From NCBI RefSeq assembly GCF_000210295.1, contig NC_026734.1:310001-374000 (forward strand): 64,000 nucleotides of DNA. The letters run 5' to 3'. The translations under genes and the position numbers were made by a program. This DNA is from Trypanosoma brucei gambiense DAL972 (lineage: Eukaryota; Euglenozoa; Kinetoplastea; Trypanosomatida; Trypanosomatidae). Shown here piece after piece: positions 10,953 through 23,100 of this stretch. Position 1 is the stretch's first letter; each line of letters begins with the position of its first letter. The notes below the pieces were generated by a model. That model was not told the origin of the DNA and made no database searches. It saw nothing but the letters and a program-made list of their open reading frames with translations.

Positions 10953-13308
10953 TAGCAGTATCGATACATGGGAGCAATATCTGACTGACCTGTGGGATTA
11001 CCGAGAAAAAAAAAGCGGGAGGGGGGAGGGAGGAGGCTCCTCTTTACTTCTCAATCCTCCAGGAAGGGCGAGTCGGAAAGTGATGCAACGACATGAAACA
11101 AAAAAAGAAAGAAAGAGGGGAGAGAGAGAGAGAGAGAAAGAGAAAAAACCCAAATGGTGGCCGAAATGCACTTAGATGTGTGCTTTTGTGCCCCTGGTTG
11201 GTGCCTCAAAAGGGGTCAGTAATGGTGATGGGGAATTTCAAGAGTTTTTACTGCACATCCGCATGCTTGAGGGGCATTTGTACAAGCGGGTCCCCGCCAT
11301 ATGTGCGAACCCATGCGGTTCCTACTGGGCTGAATCTTCCAAATGACATGTAGAAATCATAATGTAGAAAAAGGAAAACAAAAAAAGAGAGAAGAATGTG
11401 ACTAAATTTAACGAATGAAGGAGGGAAGAGGTGGGTGAGTCGCCATATAAGAGGAAATATGAGGGATCCACGATATCCGTATGCGAGTAAAAGGTGAAGA
11501 AGAAAGAAAAAAAGATATATATATATATAGAGAGAGAGAGGGAGAGAGAAAGAGAAAGACGAACGAAGAGGGTCTGGTAAGTATAATGTAGATGATAGAA
11601 TTAGAAGAAGGAAGGAAAAGAAAAGAAAAAGAAATAAGAAAACTTAGCCGGGGTGTGAGTAGCGGATGTCTTGTGTGCTCGTGTTGGTGCATACGCTTGC
11701 AGTGCGGGCTCTAACGTTATTTGTTTCCCTTTGTGTTAGTTGATTTTGAGCGCACAATATATACGATATAGGTATGAACGTTTGTTTGTTATGTTTTGTT
11801 TCGTTTCGTTCCTCTTCTCCAGTGGATTGAGCAAGAGGACCAATTGAGGTTGAGGAAGAAGATGCCAAGGAAACGTGTATATGTTGATTTATTTACATAA
11901 TATAACCAGGTGAAAGGAGCTAAAGTGGTGTAGTTGCGTTATTATTGTTATTGTTACCATCATTATTATTACTATTACTTCCTTCTTCTTACATCCGTAT
12001 TTCCCTCGGTTGCCGTGTTCTTTTTCTCTCTCCTCATTCCGTTTCTTTCTTTTTCTTTTTTTTTTCATTCATATGCGTCCTTTCGTCCATCACCCCACAC
12101 TCCCTCTTACTGTTTATATGTAGGCCCTACCTTTTACCTTTCTGTTTTGTTTTCCCTGTTTCTGTTTCTGCTTCCGCTCCCCTTCTTTTTCTTTTTATTT
12201 TGTTTGTTCGATTGTTCTCCCACCCGTTCCTTTGCATCTTCCCACATATTATTCTTGACCTTTTTTTTTGTTTTTAATTTGTTTTTGTTTTTTACTTAAT
12301 TTCTACTTTCATATTGTTTCCTCCCTTCCTCTAAATAGGGATGAAGAGGGTTTGCTGAGGGGCTTCCCTCTTTCCTTTTTTCTTTTTTTTTTCATATTTT
12401 TATTTCATATCTCTGTTTCATATTTGTTTTTCTTTTTTTCAATTTGCAAAACAATAAAAATAAAAAATAAAATAAAGGAGTGGAGGTGGAGGGACTTTCC
12501 TCTTACTTCTATTTCTACTCTCTTCCGCTTTGTATTGTTTTCTCTTGCATTGACAACAGCACCAAAAGCAACAATGACAGATATATCTGCATAAATGATG
12601 TAGACATATTCACACGAATATAATATAAATGTAATGTAACGTAATAATGGCGTTAATAATTATAATGGTAAAAAAAAAAGGATGAAAAAGGAAGGAAAGG
12701 AAATATGTATGTATATATATATAAAGGAATATATTTATTTGTATTGGGTATGTTTTAGTTAAATGATATATTGTTGAATTTAGTAAATGGTATAAGTATT
12801 TATGTATGAATATATTAGATGTACAAATGAAAAGTTAGTGGATATTTCTTTTCCTTTCTCTCGCTCACACGGTGATGCGGAAGATGGATTTTTAATAATA
12901 TATATACGGAAGGAAAAAGAGGAAAAGGGTGCATTTGTATTGATGCGTTTGTTATATTTTCAATAGTAACCTTATTATATTACTGTTAACATTAATAATA
13001 TTGTTACGGTTATTATCATTCATATTCTAGTTGGGAAATGCATTGGTTTCTGTGGGAACAGAAATGGGTGGGAAGCGAATTTTTGTTTGTGTTTTTTATT
13101 ATTATTAATTTATTTCCTTTTCTTTATATCTGCCGTTATCTCTGTGTGCTTGTGTTTGCATTTGTAAGCTCACTTCACTCTGTCACGTGTTCGTTGCGTA
13201 TACATAATTTTTTTTTTGTATTTTACACGTGACAGAGTCGACACAAATGCGCCAGGTGCGTTTTCTTCTGTTTTTTTTCTTTCTTCATCATATGTTTACA
13301 CAAATGTA

Positions 13309-13393
<85 letters not shown>

Positions 13394-13938
13394 GCTGCTG
13401 TTGTAATTATTATCACTTTTTTATTATTTTATTATTTTGTTTTTTTTGTTCAACTGAAGAGAAGAGAAAACAACAGAAGGTTTTTGTGTTTTTTGTTTGA
13501 AAAGGACGAAACACAAAAATGATTTTTTTTTTTTTTTGACGAGGGGGGGGGGGAGGGGCATGCATGTGACGGATTTGAAGGAGTACAAAAAGAAAGAGGA
13601 GAGGAAGAGGAGGAAGAAACATATAAAAATGGAATGGAAAGAATTCGGTGAAGGCGCCAACTCAAAAGAAATTCAAAAAAAAAAAACAAGGCAAGGCAAG
13701 GCAAGGGGAAATTGAAAAAAAAAAATTAAAAGAGGAAAGAAAATAGCACCAAAAAGGAATTTAAAATGAAACGGAAGCTGGGAGAAGGAAACGGGAAGCG
13801 GGGGCGGAGGAACAACATTTGTTTTCCCGTAAAGGGAAGAAATGAAGAGTATTCGTTTCTTCTTTTTTTTTTCTTTTTTTTTTTCTTAACTTCCCTTCTT
13901 CATCTCTTAGAAGCAACCCTGTGAGAGTAAAGAGGTTG
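10953..13938. other. Long low-complexity intergenic region
   Basis: 3 kb with no supportable gene. Purine-rich blocks (11090-11150, 11500-11640), pyrimidine-rich blocks (11960-12430) and AT-rich DNA (12580-13030) alternate. A pyrimidine tract at about 13857-13908 ends in an AG at about 13910, just before the assembly gap. It fits the trans-splice acceptor of the truncated gene that follows. Confidence 0.6.
13309..13393. repeat. (TTA)n microsatellite
   Basis: About 28 uninterrupted ATT/TTA triplets, followed by GCTGCTG. It generates long Tyr or Ile homopolymer open frames that are not genes. Confidence 0.97.
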
Positions 13939-14039
13939 NNNNNNNNNNNNNNNNNNNNNNNNNNNNNNNNNNNNNNNNNNNNNNNNNNNNNNNNNNNNNN
14001 NNNNNNNNNNNNNNNNNNNNNNNNNNNNNNNNNNNNNNN
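13939..14039. other. Assembly gap (N run)
   Basis: 101 N. The gap removes the 5' half of the small gene that resumes at 14040, and its true size is unknown. Confidence 0.99.
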
Positions 14040-14315
14040 AAGGATTATGAGTTTCATGTGACATTTCTTTTCAGCGCAAACAGCCTCTTTGAACCATTGG
14101 ATAAAGCCACAGCTGCACAGCAGGATGATGGAATTCTTTGCGAGGTCACCATTTACCCACTTGAGACGCAACGTTTCGTTAAGGGAGAAATTACCGGATA
14201 TGAAAGTAAAATTGATGCCTTGTTGCTTTCTGATGATTACTTCCGGTTAAATGAGGACCGTAACCCGGAGAGATATTTCCGTCACACCGGTCCCTTCAAG
14301 GCGACATCGTTTTAA
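14040..14315 (+). CDS. SKCRP1.4: Small calpain-related protein, 3' part only
   Basis: 91 C-terminal residues are visible, in frame from the gap edge (KDYEFHVTFLF). It is the second half of a stand-alone DUF1935 domain: the stretch EVTIYPLETQRFVKGE aligns by eye with the same strand of the neighbouring calpains, and GYESKIDALLLSDD matches their domain end. Start, acylation signal and first half are in the gap. The tail (NPERYFRHTGPFKATSF) has no counterpart in the other small copies. A membrane-attached scaffold role is inferred from the family; the symbol is by gene order. Confidence 0.82.
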   Translation, partial: KDYEFHVTFLFSANSLFEPLDKATAAQQDDGILCEVTIYPLETQRFVKGEITGYESKIDALLLSDDYFRLNEDRNPERYFRHTGPFKATSF

Positions 14316-16108
14316 TTTTATGTGTTATTTTGTTTTTGTTTTTATTTTTTTTTTTCCATTACTTTACTTTACTTTACTTTATGCCCCTCTTTCTTTACGT
14401 GTTTCGTTGTGTTGTTACACTCATTCCGCGGGTACGGTTGCGCGTTTATGCATAAGGAGGGTTCAGCGGAAATCGAGCACAAAAAAAAAAAAGAAAAAAG
14501 AAAAGAAAAGAAAAGAGAAAAAAAAACGAAGTGAAGATGAAAATGAAAATGAAAACAAAAAATATGAAAAGATGAGGGAAGAGAGTGAGGTAAGGGGCAG
14601 AGTGAAGGAGTTAAATGTGTGAATGGTGGCTTGTGTGGTTATTGTTAAATGTTGTTCTCATGGAAAGAAAAGGAAGGTACTTTTTTTTAAAAAAAAAAGA
14701 AAGAATAATAATAATAAGTCGCACGCACTCGCACATTCCTCCACGTCCCCCTTTTTTTTTTTCTTTGCTCTTTTTAAAGACCATCTCCCACTTCTGCTAC
14801 CGTCTCTCTCTCTCTCTTCTTTCCCATAGTTTAACTGCGCAAACAAATATTTATTTATTCGAATATTTATATGTATTCCTTTCTTGTTTCTCTGTGTGTC
14901 TGCTCATTCAGGTGTGGAACATTGTCTAGTGACATTCTTCTCGGCATCTGCCTCTAGTTATTTATTTAATGATATGTATTCTCAGCTTTTTTTTTGTGTG
15001 TGTGTGTTTATTTGCTTCTTTACTTTTCCCTCTCATATATATATATATATTTATATTTAAATATACTTTTTTTGTTGTATGTGTATTTTTTTTGTTGATT
15101 TATTTGAGTTTCCGCCTCCGTCATTGTTTTGTTTTGTTTTTATCCTCAAATTTTACACACAGTTATTCAGCTCATTCACAATACAATACAGTACAATACA
15201 GTGGAAGGGCGGAGTGGAGAAAGAAAGAAAGAAAAAGAAAATCTGTGTAACGTACGTAACTTCCCGCTGCCGCAACTGAGCACTATTTGATTCTTTTCTT
15301 TTTTCTTTTCCGTTTTTACTACTATTTTTTTTTAAAATTTTTGCACCGAGTTATAAATAAATAAATAAATATATAAATATATATACGTATAAATGTACAA
15401 GTAACATATGTTGGCATATGTTCATTTGTCCATTTATTTATTTTGTACGGGACTTAAAAAGAAGAAAAGGGAAATGAACTGAAGTGAAGTGAAAGGGTGG
15501 AAAGGAGAAGAGAAGAGAAGAGAGTTGAGAGCAAAAAAAAAAAGGGGGGGAGAAAAAAAAAAAAAGAACTTCATCAAAGGCGGTGTTAATTAATTTGAAG
15601 TGAAAAGAAATATCGTATGAGTTGGTGTTTGGCATTTTTATCTGCCTCTTAAGTCTTTGCTTTCCATTAAATCTCTCTTTTTTTTCTCCTTTTCTTTCAT
15701 TTACTCTATCTCTCCCTACTTATATATATATATATATATGTTTATTTGTTTATACGTATTTATTTCAATTTTATTTTTGTTTAGAGTTATTGGTGTTTTT
15801 ATTTTATATTTTTTTTTTGGATTTATACGCGTTCCTGAGCCTCTTTTTATGTTGTTGCTTTGTTTCAGTTATTTATTTGTACCTCCCTCGCGTCCGATAA
15901 TAAATGATGACGATGACGATATGCTGTTTTCTTTATTTTTATTTTTGTTTTACGCCTTCAGTTCCTCTTTTTCTGTTATTTTTTTTTGTTTTTTGTTTTT
16001 TGTTTTTAATTCCGTTTCGGTCGAGTGCTTTTAATGTGTAAATCTCTGTTTTGTTGTCCTGTCATGTCACCTCTGTCATGACTTTGTTTTTATATTGTTT
16101 TTTGTTAC

Positions 16109-16168
<60 letters not shown>

Positions 16169-16475
16169 TTCCATACCATTGTGTCACCCCCACTAACTTT
16201 TTTTCTTTCTCTCCATTTCTTTTCTTTTCTTTCTTTTAAAAATGCTGATGTTGTTTTTTTTTTTCCTTGCAATTAACATTTTATTTGCATCTCTGATGTC
16301 TGCTTTTCATATGAATACGAAATACAAAAAATAAAAGATAAAATCAAGGCACATTGAAGCTAAACAGCGAGAAATTAAGAGGTGAAGAAAGAAAGCAAGA
16401 AATAAAGATATAAAGAAAAAGAAAAAAAACAACAACAGCAACAAGAACACAAAACACACACACAAAAAAAACAAA
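14316..16475. other. Low-complexity intergenic region
   Basis: 2.2 kb without a supportable gene: purine runs (14480-14600, 15475-15570), T-rich runs, (TA)n at 15036-15050 and 15721-15740, and a (TTA)n block. The last 130 bp before the next start are purine-rich. A pyrimidine tract around 16195-16270 could direct splicing, but I cannot choose one AG with confidence. Confidence 0.55.
16110..16167. repeat. (TTA)n microsatellite
   Basis: About 19 perfect TTA/ATT triplets, about 300 bp before the start of the next small calpain-related gene. Confidence 0.96.
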
Positions 16476-16868
16476 ATGGGTTGCATTCAGTCGACAGTCA
16501 GTTACAAAAACGGTCAACCCAATTTCAAAGGAGCAACGGAGGTTCACAGCATGTTTAATGGACTTCTTTTCCGTCTAAGTGATACCAAAAATAAGCGATG
16601 GGCTTTTTATAATGACTCGCCATGTTACACCATTCATGTGGCCATTCTTTTTGATTTTGATACTCAAATTCTTCCATTGGGTTCCACCACCGCCTTCCGA
16701 ATTGATGAACCCCGCCCTGGTAGAGAAGGTGACAGGGGTAAATATCTTGCAGAAGTGGATGTTCCACCGCTTTCAACAGAACTTTTTGTGGAGGGGGAAA
16801 TTACTCAATGGAATGTGGACACGCTGGAGGCCCGTACCGCAGGATCTGAAGAACAATATCGTCTATAA
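16476..16868 (+). CDS. SKCRP1.5: Small myristoylated calpain-related protein (stand-alone DUF1935)
   Basis: 130 residues starting MGCIQST, a dual-acylation signal (Gly2, Cys3). Essentially the whole protein is the calpain N-terminal domain: NGQPNF near the start, LLFRL, RWAFYNDS in the middle and the strand STELFVEGEI near the end. There is no peptidase domain. Related small proteins of Leishmania (SMP-1 type) are flagellar membrane proteins; the same site is inferred here. It has diverged clearly from the pair at 29197 and 31684. A (TA)n stretch lies directly after the stop (about 16881-16898). The symbol is by gene order. Confidence 0.9.
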   Translation: MGCIQSTVSYKNGQPNFKGATEVHSMFNGLLFRLSDTKNKRWAFYNDSPCYTIHVAILFDFDTQILPLGSTTAFRIDEPRPGREGDRGKYLAEVDVPPLSTELFVEGEITQWNVDTLEARTAGSEEQYRL

Positions 16869-17883
16869 AATGAAAAAAAATATATATATATATATATAAA
16901 GAATATTTAAAAAAAATAATAATAATGATAATATAATGATAATATGATGATGATGACGATGATGATGATAAAGAGAAAGGGAAAAGAAAAAGAAAAAGAG
17001 AGATTAAAAAAAAAAAAGAACACCCAATGAAATGTGCGTAAGAAGAAGAGGAAAAGGGGAGGAGAACAATGACAAACAAACAAAAAAGGATGGGTTTTAT
17101 TTTTTCAAAAAAAAAATCAACACATATATGTGTCTATATATATAAAGTGGTGTAATGCATATGTTTATATGATACAATGTGTGATATATTTGTTTTATTT
17201 ATTGATATGTTTATTTGTGCATAGGGAAAGAAAGGAAGGGAGTATGTACGTTGACAAAATAGGTAGAGTTATGGTGTATCCATTTATGTATCTACGTATT
17301 TATTTATTTATTTTTTTATTTTCCCCTTTCTCTCTGTAGTTTGGAGGGAACAAAATAAAACAAATTTAAGAGCAAAGCAAAGCAAAGCAAAATAAAATAA
17401 TATAATATAGAGAGAGAAAGAGAGAAAGCAAATGAGGGAGGGATGAAGTTTCCCTGATGCAAGGTAATACAACTTTGGATTTTGTTATTTATTATCTGAT
17501 TTATTTATTTATTCATGTTGTTTATTTGTTTGTTTGTTTGTTTTCTTACGTATTTTGTTTGCAAGTTTGATTTATTTATTTAGTGATTTATTGATTTATT
17601 TTATTCTGCTGGAGTTTGACCACATGATTATATGTGTCATTAATCTCCCCCCCCCCAAAAAAAAAAAAAAGAAAGAAAATAACTATTGTTATCCATTGTT
17701 TGTTTGTTTGTTTGTTTGTGCGGACGTATGTGTATGTGTATGAGTGTGTGTAAAAGGGTATTGACGGAGTGTAAATAAATGAGAAAAAAAAAAGAAAAGG
17801 AAAGGAAAGGAAAGGAGTGAAATAATGACGGCATTATTGTCGTAGTAGGAGTGGTAGTAATAATAATATAATAATAACAAATA

Positions 17884-17916
<33 letters not shown>

Positions 17917-18324
17917 ATAGCAATCCCCATACTAATACCAATGCCAATACCAATTATTGTTGCCATTATTGCTATTGCTGTCGTTTTTGTTACAATTATT
18001 ATCACCGCCATGAAACAGCTCCCATTTAAAAAAAAACGAGGAGGAGGGGGAAAAAAAAAAAAGAGGAAGATATTAGTTTTATGGCAGTTGTGTCTTTCAT
18101 TTTTTCTGCTTCTTTAGATGCCTTACTGAAATGAGTTGCATGCATATGTTATCGCTATTATTATTTATTTGTTATTTATTATTGCCATCGTTACCGGTCC
18201 ACAGCGTTTCTCTGCAAACTTCAAACGCAAACACGCCAAACTTTGCATTGACGTGGTCACTCCTTACTTGTGCTTCTTTATTTTATTTTTCATTATACCT
18301 CCACTTATCTACATCTATATCTAT

Positions 18325-18424
18325 NNNNNNNNNNNNNNNNNNNNNNNNNNNNNNNNNNNNNNNNNNNNNNNNNNNNNNNNNNNNNNNNNNNNNNNNNNNN
18401 NNNNNNNNNNNNNNNNNNNNNNNN
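18325..18424. other. Assembly gap (N run)
   Basis: 100 N between low-complexity flanks; (TA)n follows directly on the right. I see no gene interrupted by it. Confidence 0.99.
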
Positions 18425-20004
18425 AGAAGGATATATATATGTGTGTATGTGTGTGTGTCTGTTTTTGTTTGGAGGTGATACTTTTCACTCATTAAATGTA
18501 TTTAAGTTTGTATGGGATTTAGTTACCGTAGGAGAAAGTGTGGTTTCCAGCTCGTAATCTCGACTCATATGATTACCACCATTGTTATTAATACTCTTAT
18601 CATTATTATAACCTACCCACCGTGGCGTATTGTTTGCGCTTTCTCGGTACTGTGTTGGTGAATTTATTGTTTCTGTGTTACTTAACCTCAACTTTTCTTT
18701 TTTCTTCCTTCTCTTTCTCTCTCTCTTACCTCTTTTTTTTTTTTTTTTGGAAGGTCTCTCTTTCACTTCCCTCCTTCAAGTTTCCCCTCTCTTCCCTTAA
18801 ATTCCACACGTCCGTGTGTTCATTTATTTCTCTCGCGGAGCATTGGCGCCTCGCAGTGCGTCCGTAACTTTGCGTGGTGCTGCGTGTAAAACGCAATCGC
18901 TCACCCTCAAGGAGAGTAATAATAATAATAATTAAAATAATTTAAAAAAAAAAGAAAAAGAACAACAGGAACAGGAACAGGAGCAAGAGCAAGAGCAATA
19001 AGATCAACAACAATAGGAAAGAGAGGGAGAGGAAACATCATACGAGGAAGAGAAGAAGGGGGAACTAACCAAAGCGAAACAAAAAGATAAAAAAAAGAAG
19101 AGAGAAGAGAAGAGAAGAGAAACAAAACAAAACAAGTAAGAAAGTAAGAACGGGTGTGAGCCTCAGTGAAGAAGGAATTATCACATCACTCTGAAGTGCA
19201 TTAGGGGTATACGTTTAATAAGAATATAAGTATTAATTTATTTATATTTTGGTGCGGCGGAGAGATTAAACGGGGAGGGAAAGTAAAGTGCACTTCTCGT
19301 TTGCGTCTCTGTGTTTGAGCGGAAATAGGAGGCAAAAGGCAGACAGAAGCAAAGAAAGAAAAAAAAAAGAACAACAAAACAACAAACCTAAAACAGTCTG
19401 CGAGCCAAAGAAAATTTACGTAGCTTCGTTATTGTTGGGTTTCCATAGGGAAGACAGAAAGAAAGAGCTTCAAGAAAGCTAATAGGAAACAAAAAGTGAA
19501 GGGGCGGAAACTGTTCACGTATACAGAAATAAATAAATAAATATATAAGGCGCGGTGACCTTTTTTTTTCTTTTTTGAAGAAAGAGGAAGCGCGACGCAA
19601 GGTGTCTGTGACGAGGGATCGAAAACGTGGCGAAGGGAATTATTGAGACGCGTGCCGCAAGTGGACGGGAAAATATAGCGGTGGTTGAAAAAGAAGTAAA
19701 AAAAAAAAAGAAAAGAGAGGAAAATAGACGGGGAAAGGAGAGAGCAACAACCATTCGGCCTCTGTCGTAAGCCGCTTTGCGTGTGCGGTGGAAGGGAGAG
19801 AATTTCCTTTTTCTCTTACCTTGCCAACCCACACGCTGCGTGTATCGAATCTGAATCTTCTGTTTGGCGAAATCATTGTTGTTTTTTGTTTTTAGCATTT
19901 GCTGCTTTTGTTTCCTTTTCTCTTGACAGATTTGACTGGCGCGGACGCTGACGTCCACACGGTTGAGAGGGGGAAAAAAAAATCGTGTATTGCCTCTTCT
20001 GTTT

Positions 20005-20057
20005 GGCTTTGTTTTTGTTTTTGGTTTTCTTTTTCTTTTTTTTTTTTGTGGCACGAG
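20005..20057 (+). promoter_or_regulatory. Candidate spliced-leader acceptor of the Raptor gene
   Basis: A strong T-rich tract (about 20010-20048) is followed by the first AG at 20056-20057. The next 139 nt contain no ATG before 20197, which supports that ATG as the start. Confidence 0.7.
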
Positions 20058-20196
20058 ACACTCTCTGAACGCGTGTGTGAACGTGTTTGTGTGTGTGTGT
20101 GTGGTCTGACCGTGTGAACGTGTTTGTGTGAAAGTGTTTGTGTGCGGTGTGCCGTGTTGTTTACTCCCCTCACGGCGATTTGAGCCGTTGCGGTCA

Positions 20197-23100
20197 ATGA
20201 GCTTTTGGACAGTGCCGTCAGTTGATGATATTCCACCAAATGTGTCTTCTGGAACCGATCTGGAACCACGCACGGCTGTAGAAGTGGAGGCGGTGGAGCG
20301 TCGGCGCTGGTTGCGACTTGTGCAGGAGGCTTGGCTTCGCCGTGGCCGCCGCGTGCCGCTTTCGGAACGGGAACCTCCGGTGGGCGGCATAGCGGCAGAA
20401 GCTGCGGTTGTGCCGGCAGTAACAACTGCGGTAGTGGTGAGTATTAACATTAACCCCCTGCTTTGGGGAGAGGAAGGAGATGGAAATCAAGAGGAAAACT
20501 CCATTCAGGCGTTGGATGCGCCTTATGTTTTCGGCTGGCGGTCACTGGGACTTCTCCCTGGTGACAGTTTCAACATATTGGGAGAATTGGGAAAGCAACT
20601 GGAACGCCGGTACCAGGCCTTATCAAAGCGCTCGCTGATGGTTAAACACTGCCATAATACTGAAGTGAGCCGGTTGCATCGGGGTCTCATGCAGTGCCGA
20701 GAACGTGCCGGGGGACGTGGAAAGGTAATTTTTCATTACGGTGGTTACGGTGTACCGCGACCGCAGTCGGGATTAATATACCTGATGGAGCCATCTGGCA
20801 GTGCTGTGAAGTGTCGCACCAGGACGCTCTTCGAGGAGGTCGGATTGCCGCTGGTTGTGGTGGCTGATTGTCCAAACGCTAGCGAACTTTTAAGGAATTT
20901 CCTTCGCTACCAGAGTTCGCCCAAACCGGAGCACAACACGGGGAGTGATGCCGAAGGTGACACTTCGTTTGCACAAGGACCTCCAGATGCGGACCGCCCC
21001 ACGCTGCGGGTGCCCCATGAGGGTACAGCAGGTGTATCATCATTTGATGCTGGTAGTGAAGAAACTTGCGCCACTTCGTCCGTGCTGAGTGATTTTTTCT
21101 TCCTTGGTGCTACGTTTTCAGGGGAGTTGCCCCAGCACCCAAAGCTGCCCTCAGATATACTCACCTCGTGTCTTATGACACCGTTACAGATGGCACTGCT
21201 GTGGTTTATGGTTGAGAACGATTCCCTAACAGATATTCACCCGCTTTTGCCTTTCCTTATACCTGGGGCACTGGATGACAAGAAGACGCCACTTGGTCAG
21301 CTTCATTGGGCGACTATGGCCATAATGGAGTGCATTGCTTGGTCTTCTCTTCCGTACAAAACGTTTGTGCACTTATTTCGTGAAGATGTTGTCGTCGCTC
21401 CGTTATTTCGTGGATTCTTGCTTGCGGAACGCATCATTACAGCCCTGGGTGGTGAGGTTTGTGTTTATCCACCGCTCCCGCATATGGGAAACCATCCACA
21501 ATGGGATTCGTTGGATTGCATTATTGGCAGAACTTTTGTCTCCTTGAAGCGAGCAGTTCAGCCAGCTCCTCCCACCTCACTGACAACGTTGGAGTTTCGC
21601 GAGTGGCTCGACTGGAACGTCACTAAGTGGCGATGCGAGCAGCGTTCCATGTCGCTTCCATCACTTGGTAACCGTCCTGTCACTGTGCCTGATTTCCTTG
21701 AGGAGGAGCTGCGCTGCTTGATGGCTGTGGCGGAGCGGGTAACGGAGCAAAGCTTGTTCCACTGCGGGGGCATTGCCTGGCATCAGTGTAGACGGCCGGG
21801 ACATATCGGACCACACAGGACTGGGCCACGGAAGGCGAGTATTTACAGAGGTATGGGGGAGGAAGCGGCAGTTGACCCTCTTCTCGCATGCAGCACAGGC
21901 TCAAATGATCTCAGTGGTTGTGGGTGTTCCGGAGGTGCATTCATGAGGCCCTTCCCTTCTGTCGCCGGGTTGCCCATGTTGCTGCAGGGTTTGCTTGTGG
22001 TGGCACACCGTGATGAAGCTATGAAGGTCCTCTGCCGTTTCATTGATGCCGGACTTTCAGCCGCGGCGGCATGCGCAAAAGTTGGAATATTCGACATGGC
22101 GTTAGCGCGTTTTTGGAGCCGGAGTGATCTGCAGCATTTGCTACCTTCTATGTTATTTGTGTACGCCAAGGCATGCTATGCGGACCCATCGCTTGCAGGA
22201 CTGGCGTGGGCACAGCGAAGCGCCGTAACGACGAGTTGCCTGAAGGCGTTGGAAAGACCCTTCAGCCTGCCTAGTGACCCTCCGGCTGGGCCTGGTCTGT
22301 GGCAGTGCAAGGAACTCGGTTATTGGCTGGAGTCTGAAGGCCAGCGTGTGCTCTCTTCAGCCATACTATCCATGACCAGCTTCTCATTTGACCAAGACAG
22401 GAAGTATCTTCTTGAGAGTGGCGCACTCAATCTTTGCAGCGAACTTCTGCGAGATGCCAGCGTCAGGGTGCCGTTGTTGCAGCGGGGGTCTGCTGAAGTG
22501 TACATCAATCAGTCAAGGGGGAGCCGCGTCCAACATCATTTCGTAGCAACCACCGACGCTTACGCGGCAAGATTAACAACCTCTATCACTTCTCTTCTCG
22601 CGTTGTTCGTGGCATTGACGTGGAAGGCAAGTGCACTTGAGCCTGGCGCTGCGAGACCAATCGATACTGGGACCGAAGGAGCGCTGACGAACGGCAGTGG
22701 AGGCGAACAGAAGTTGGGGTTGGAAGAGTTAGCATCCCCTTTAAAGACGCTGCATCTCCTTTCGTGGGCATCTTCATCTATTATACGTGGAGCGGCTCTT
22801 AAAGCCATATCTATGACTATGTCGTCCAGTTGTACGGACGAAGCGGCATCGTTACGATGTATTCACATTATTGTTGAATGTGCCAACGTGCTTGTTGCTC
22901 CTCGTGAGGGGAATATGAGTAACCGAATCGATCTTGTCGATATTGTCTTTCTTTCTATACGGTGGCTGGTGCGATACTTGTCTGCTCACATGCCAATGGA
23001 AACCGTGCGGGCTTCCGTTCAGTGCGCCTCCGAAAAAATATATCGCGCTTCAGAAGCGGGTGAGGGTGGTTCTAACTGTGGTGGTGAAGAGGATATCCTC

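Larger units (their letters stand above)
16869..20196. other. Long low-complexity intergenic region containing an assembly gap
   Basis: 3.3 kb without a supportable gene. It contains many homopolymers, (TTTG)n and (TTTA)n tracts, an (AAT)n patch near 17860-17915 and the N run 18325-18424. One small frame around 18145-18324 is broken by the gap and consists mainly of repeat-derived hydrophobic codons. The last 140 bp are the probable 5' UTR of the Raptor gene. Confidence 0.6.

Noticed and set aside
13216..13522. Open frames coding for long Tyr or Ile runs
   Set aside because: They are translations of the (TTA)n microsatellite; no other protein features.
18136..18495. Small hydrophobic frame crossing an N gap
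   Set aside because: Starts with TTG, is broken by the gap, and its hydrophobic composition comes from A/T triplet repeats.
20128..20196. Upstream extension of the Raptor protein by 23 residues
   Set aside because: Begins with GTG; the first ATG after the splice acceptor is at 20197.
19515..20450. 311-residue minus-strand frame opposite the Raptor 5' region
   Set aside because: Low-complexity Lys/Thr-rich sequence, antisense to the splice region and the start of a clear gene; no family features.
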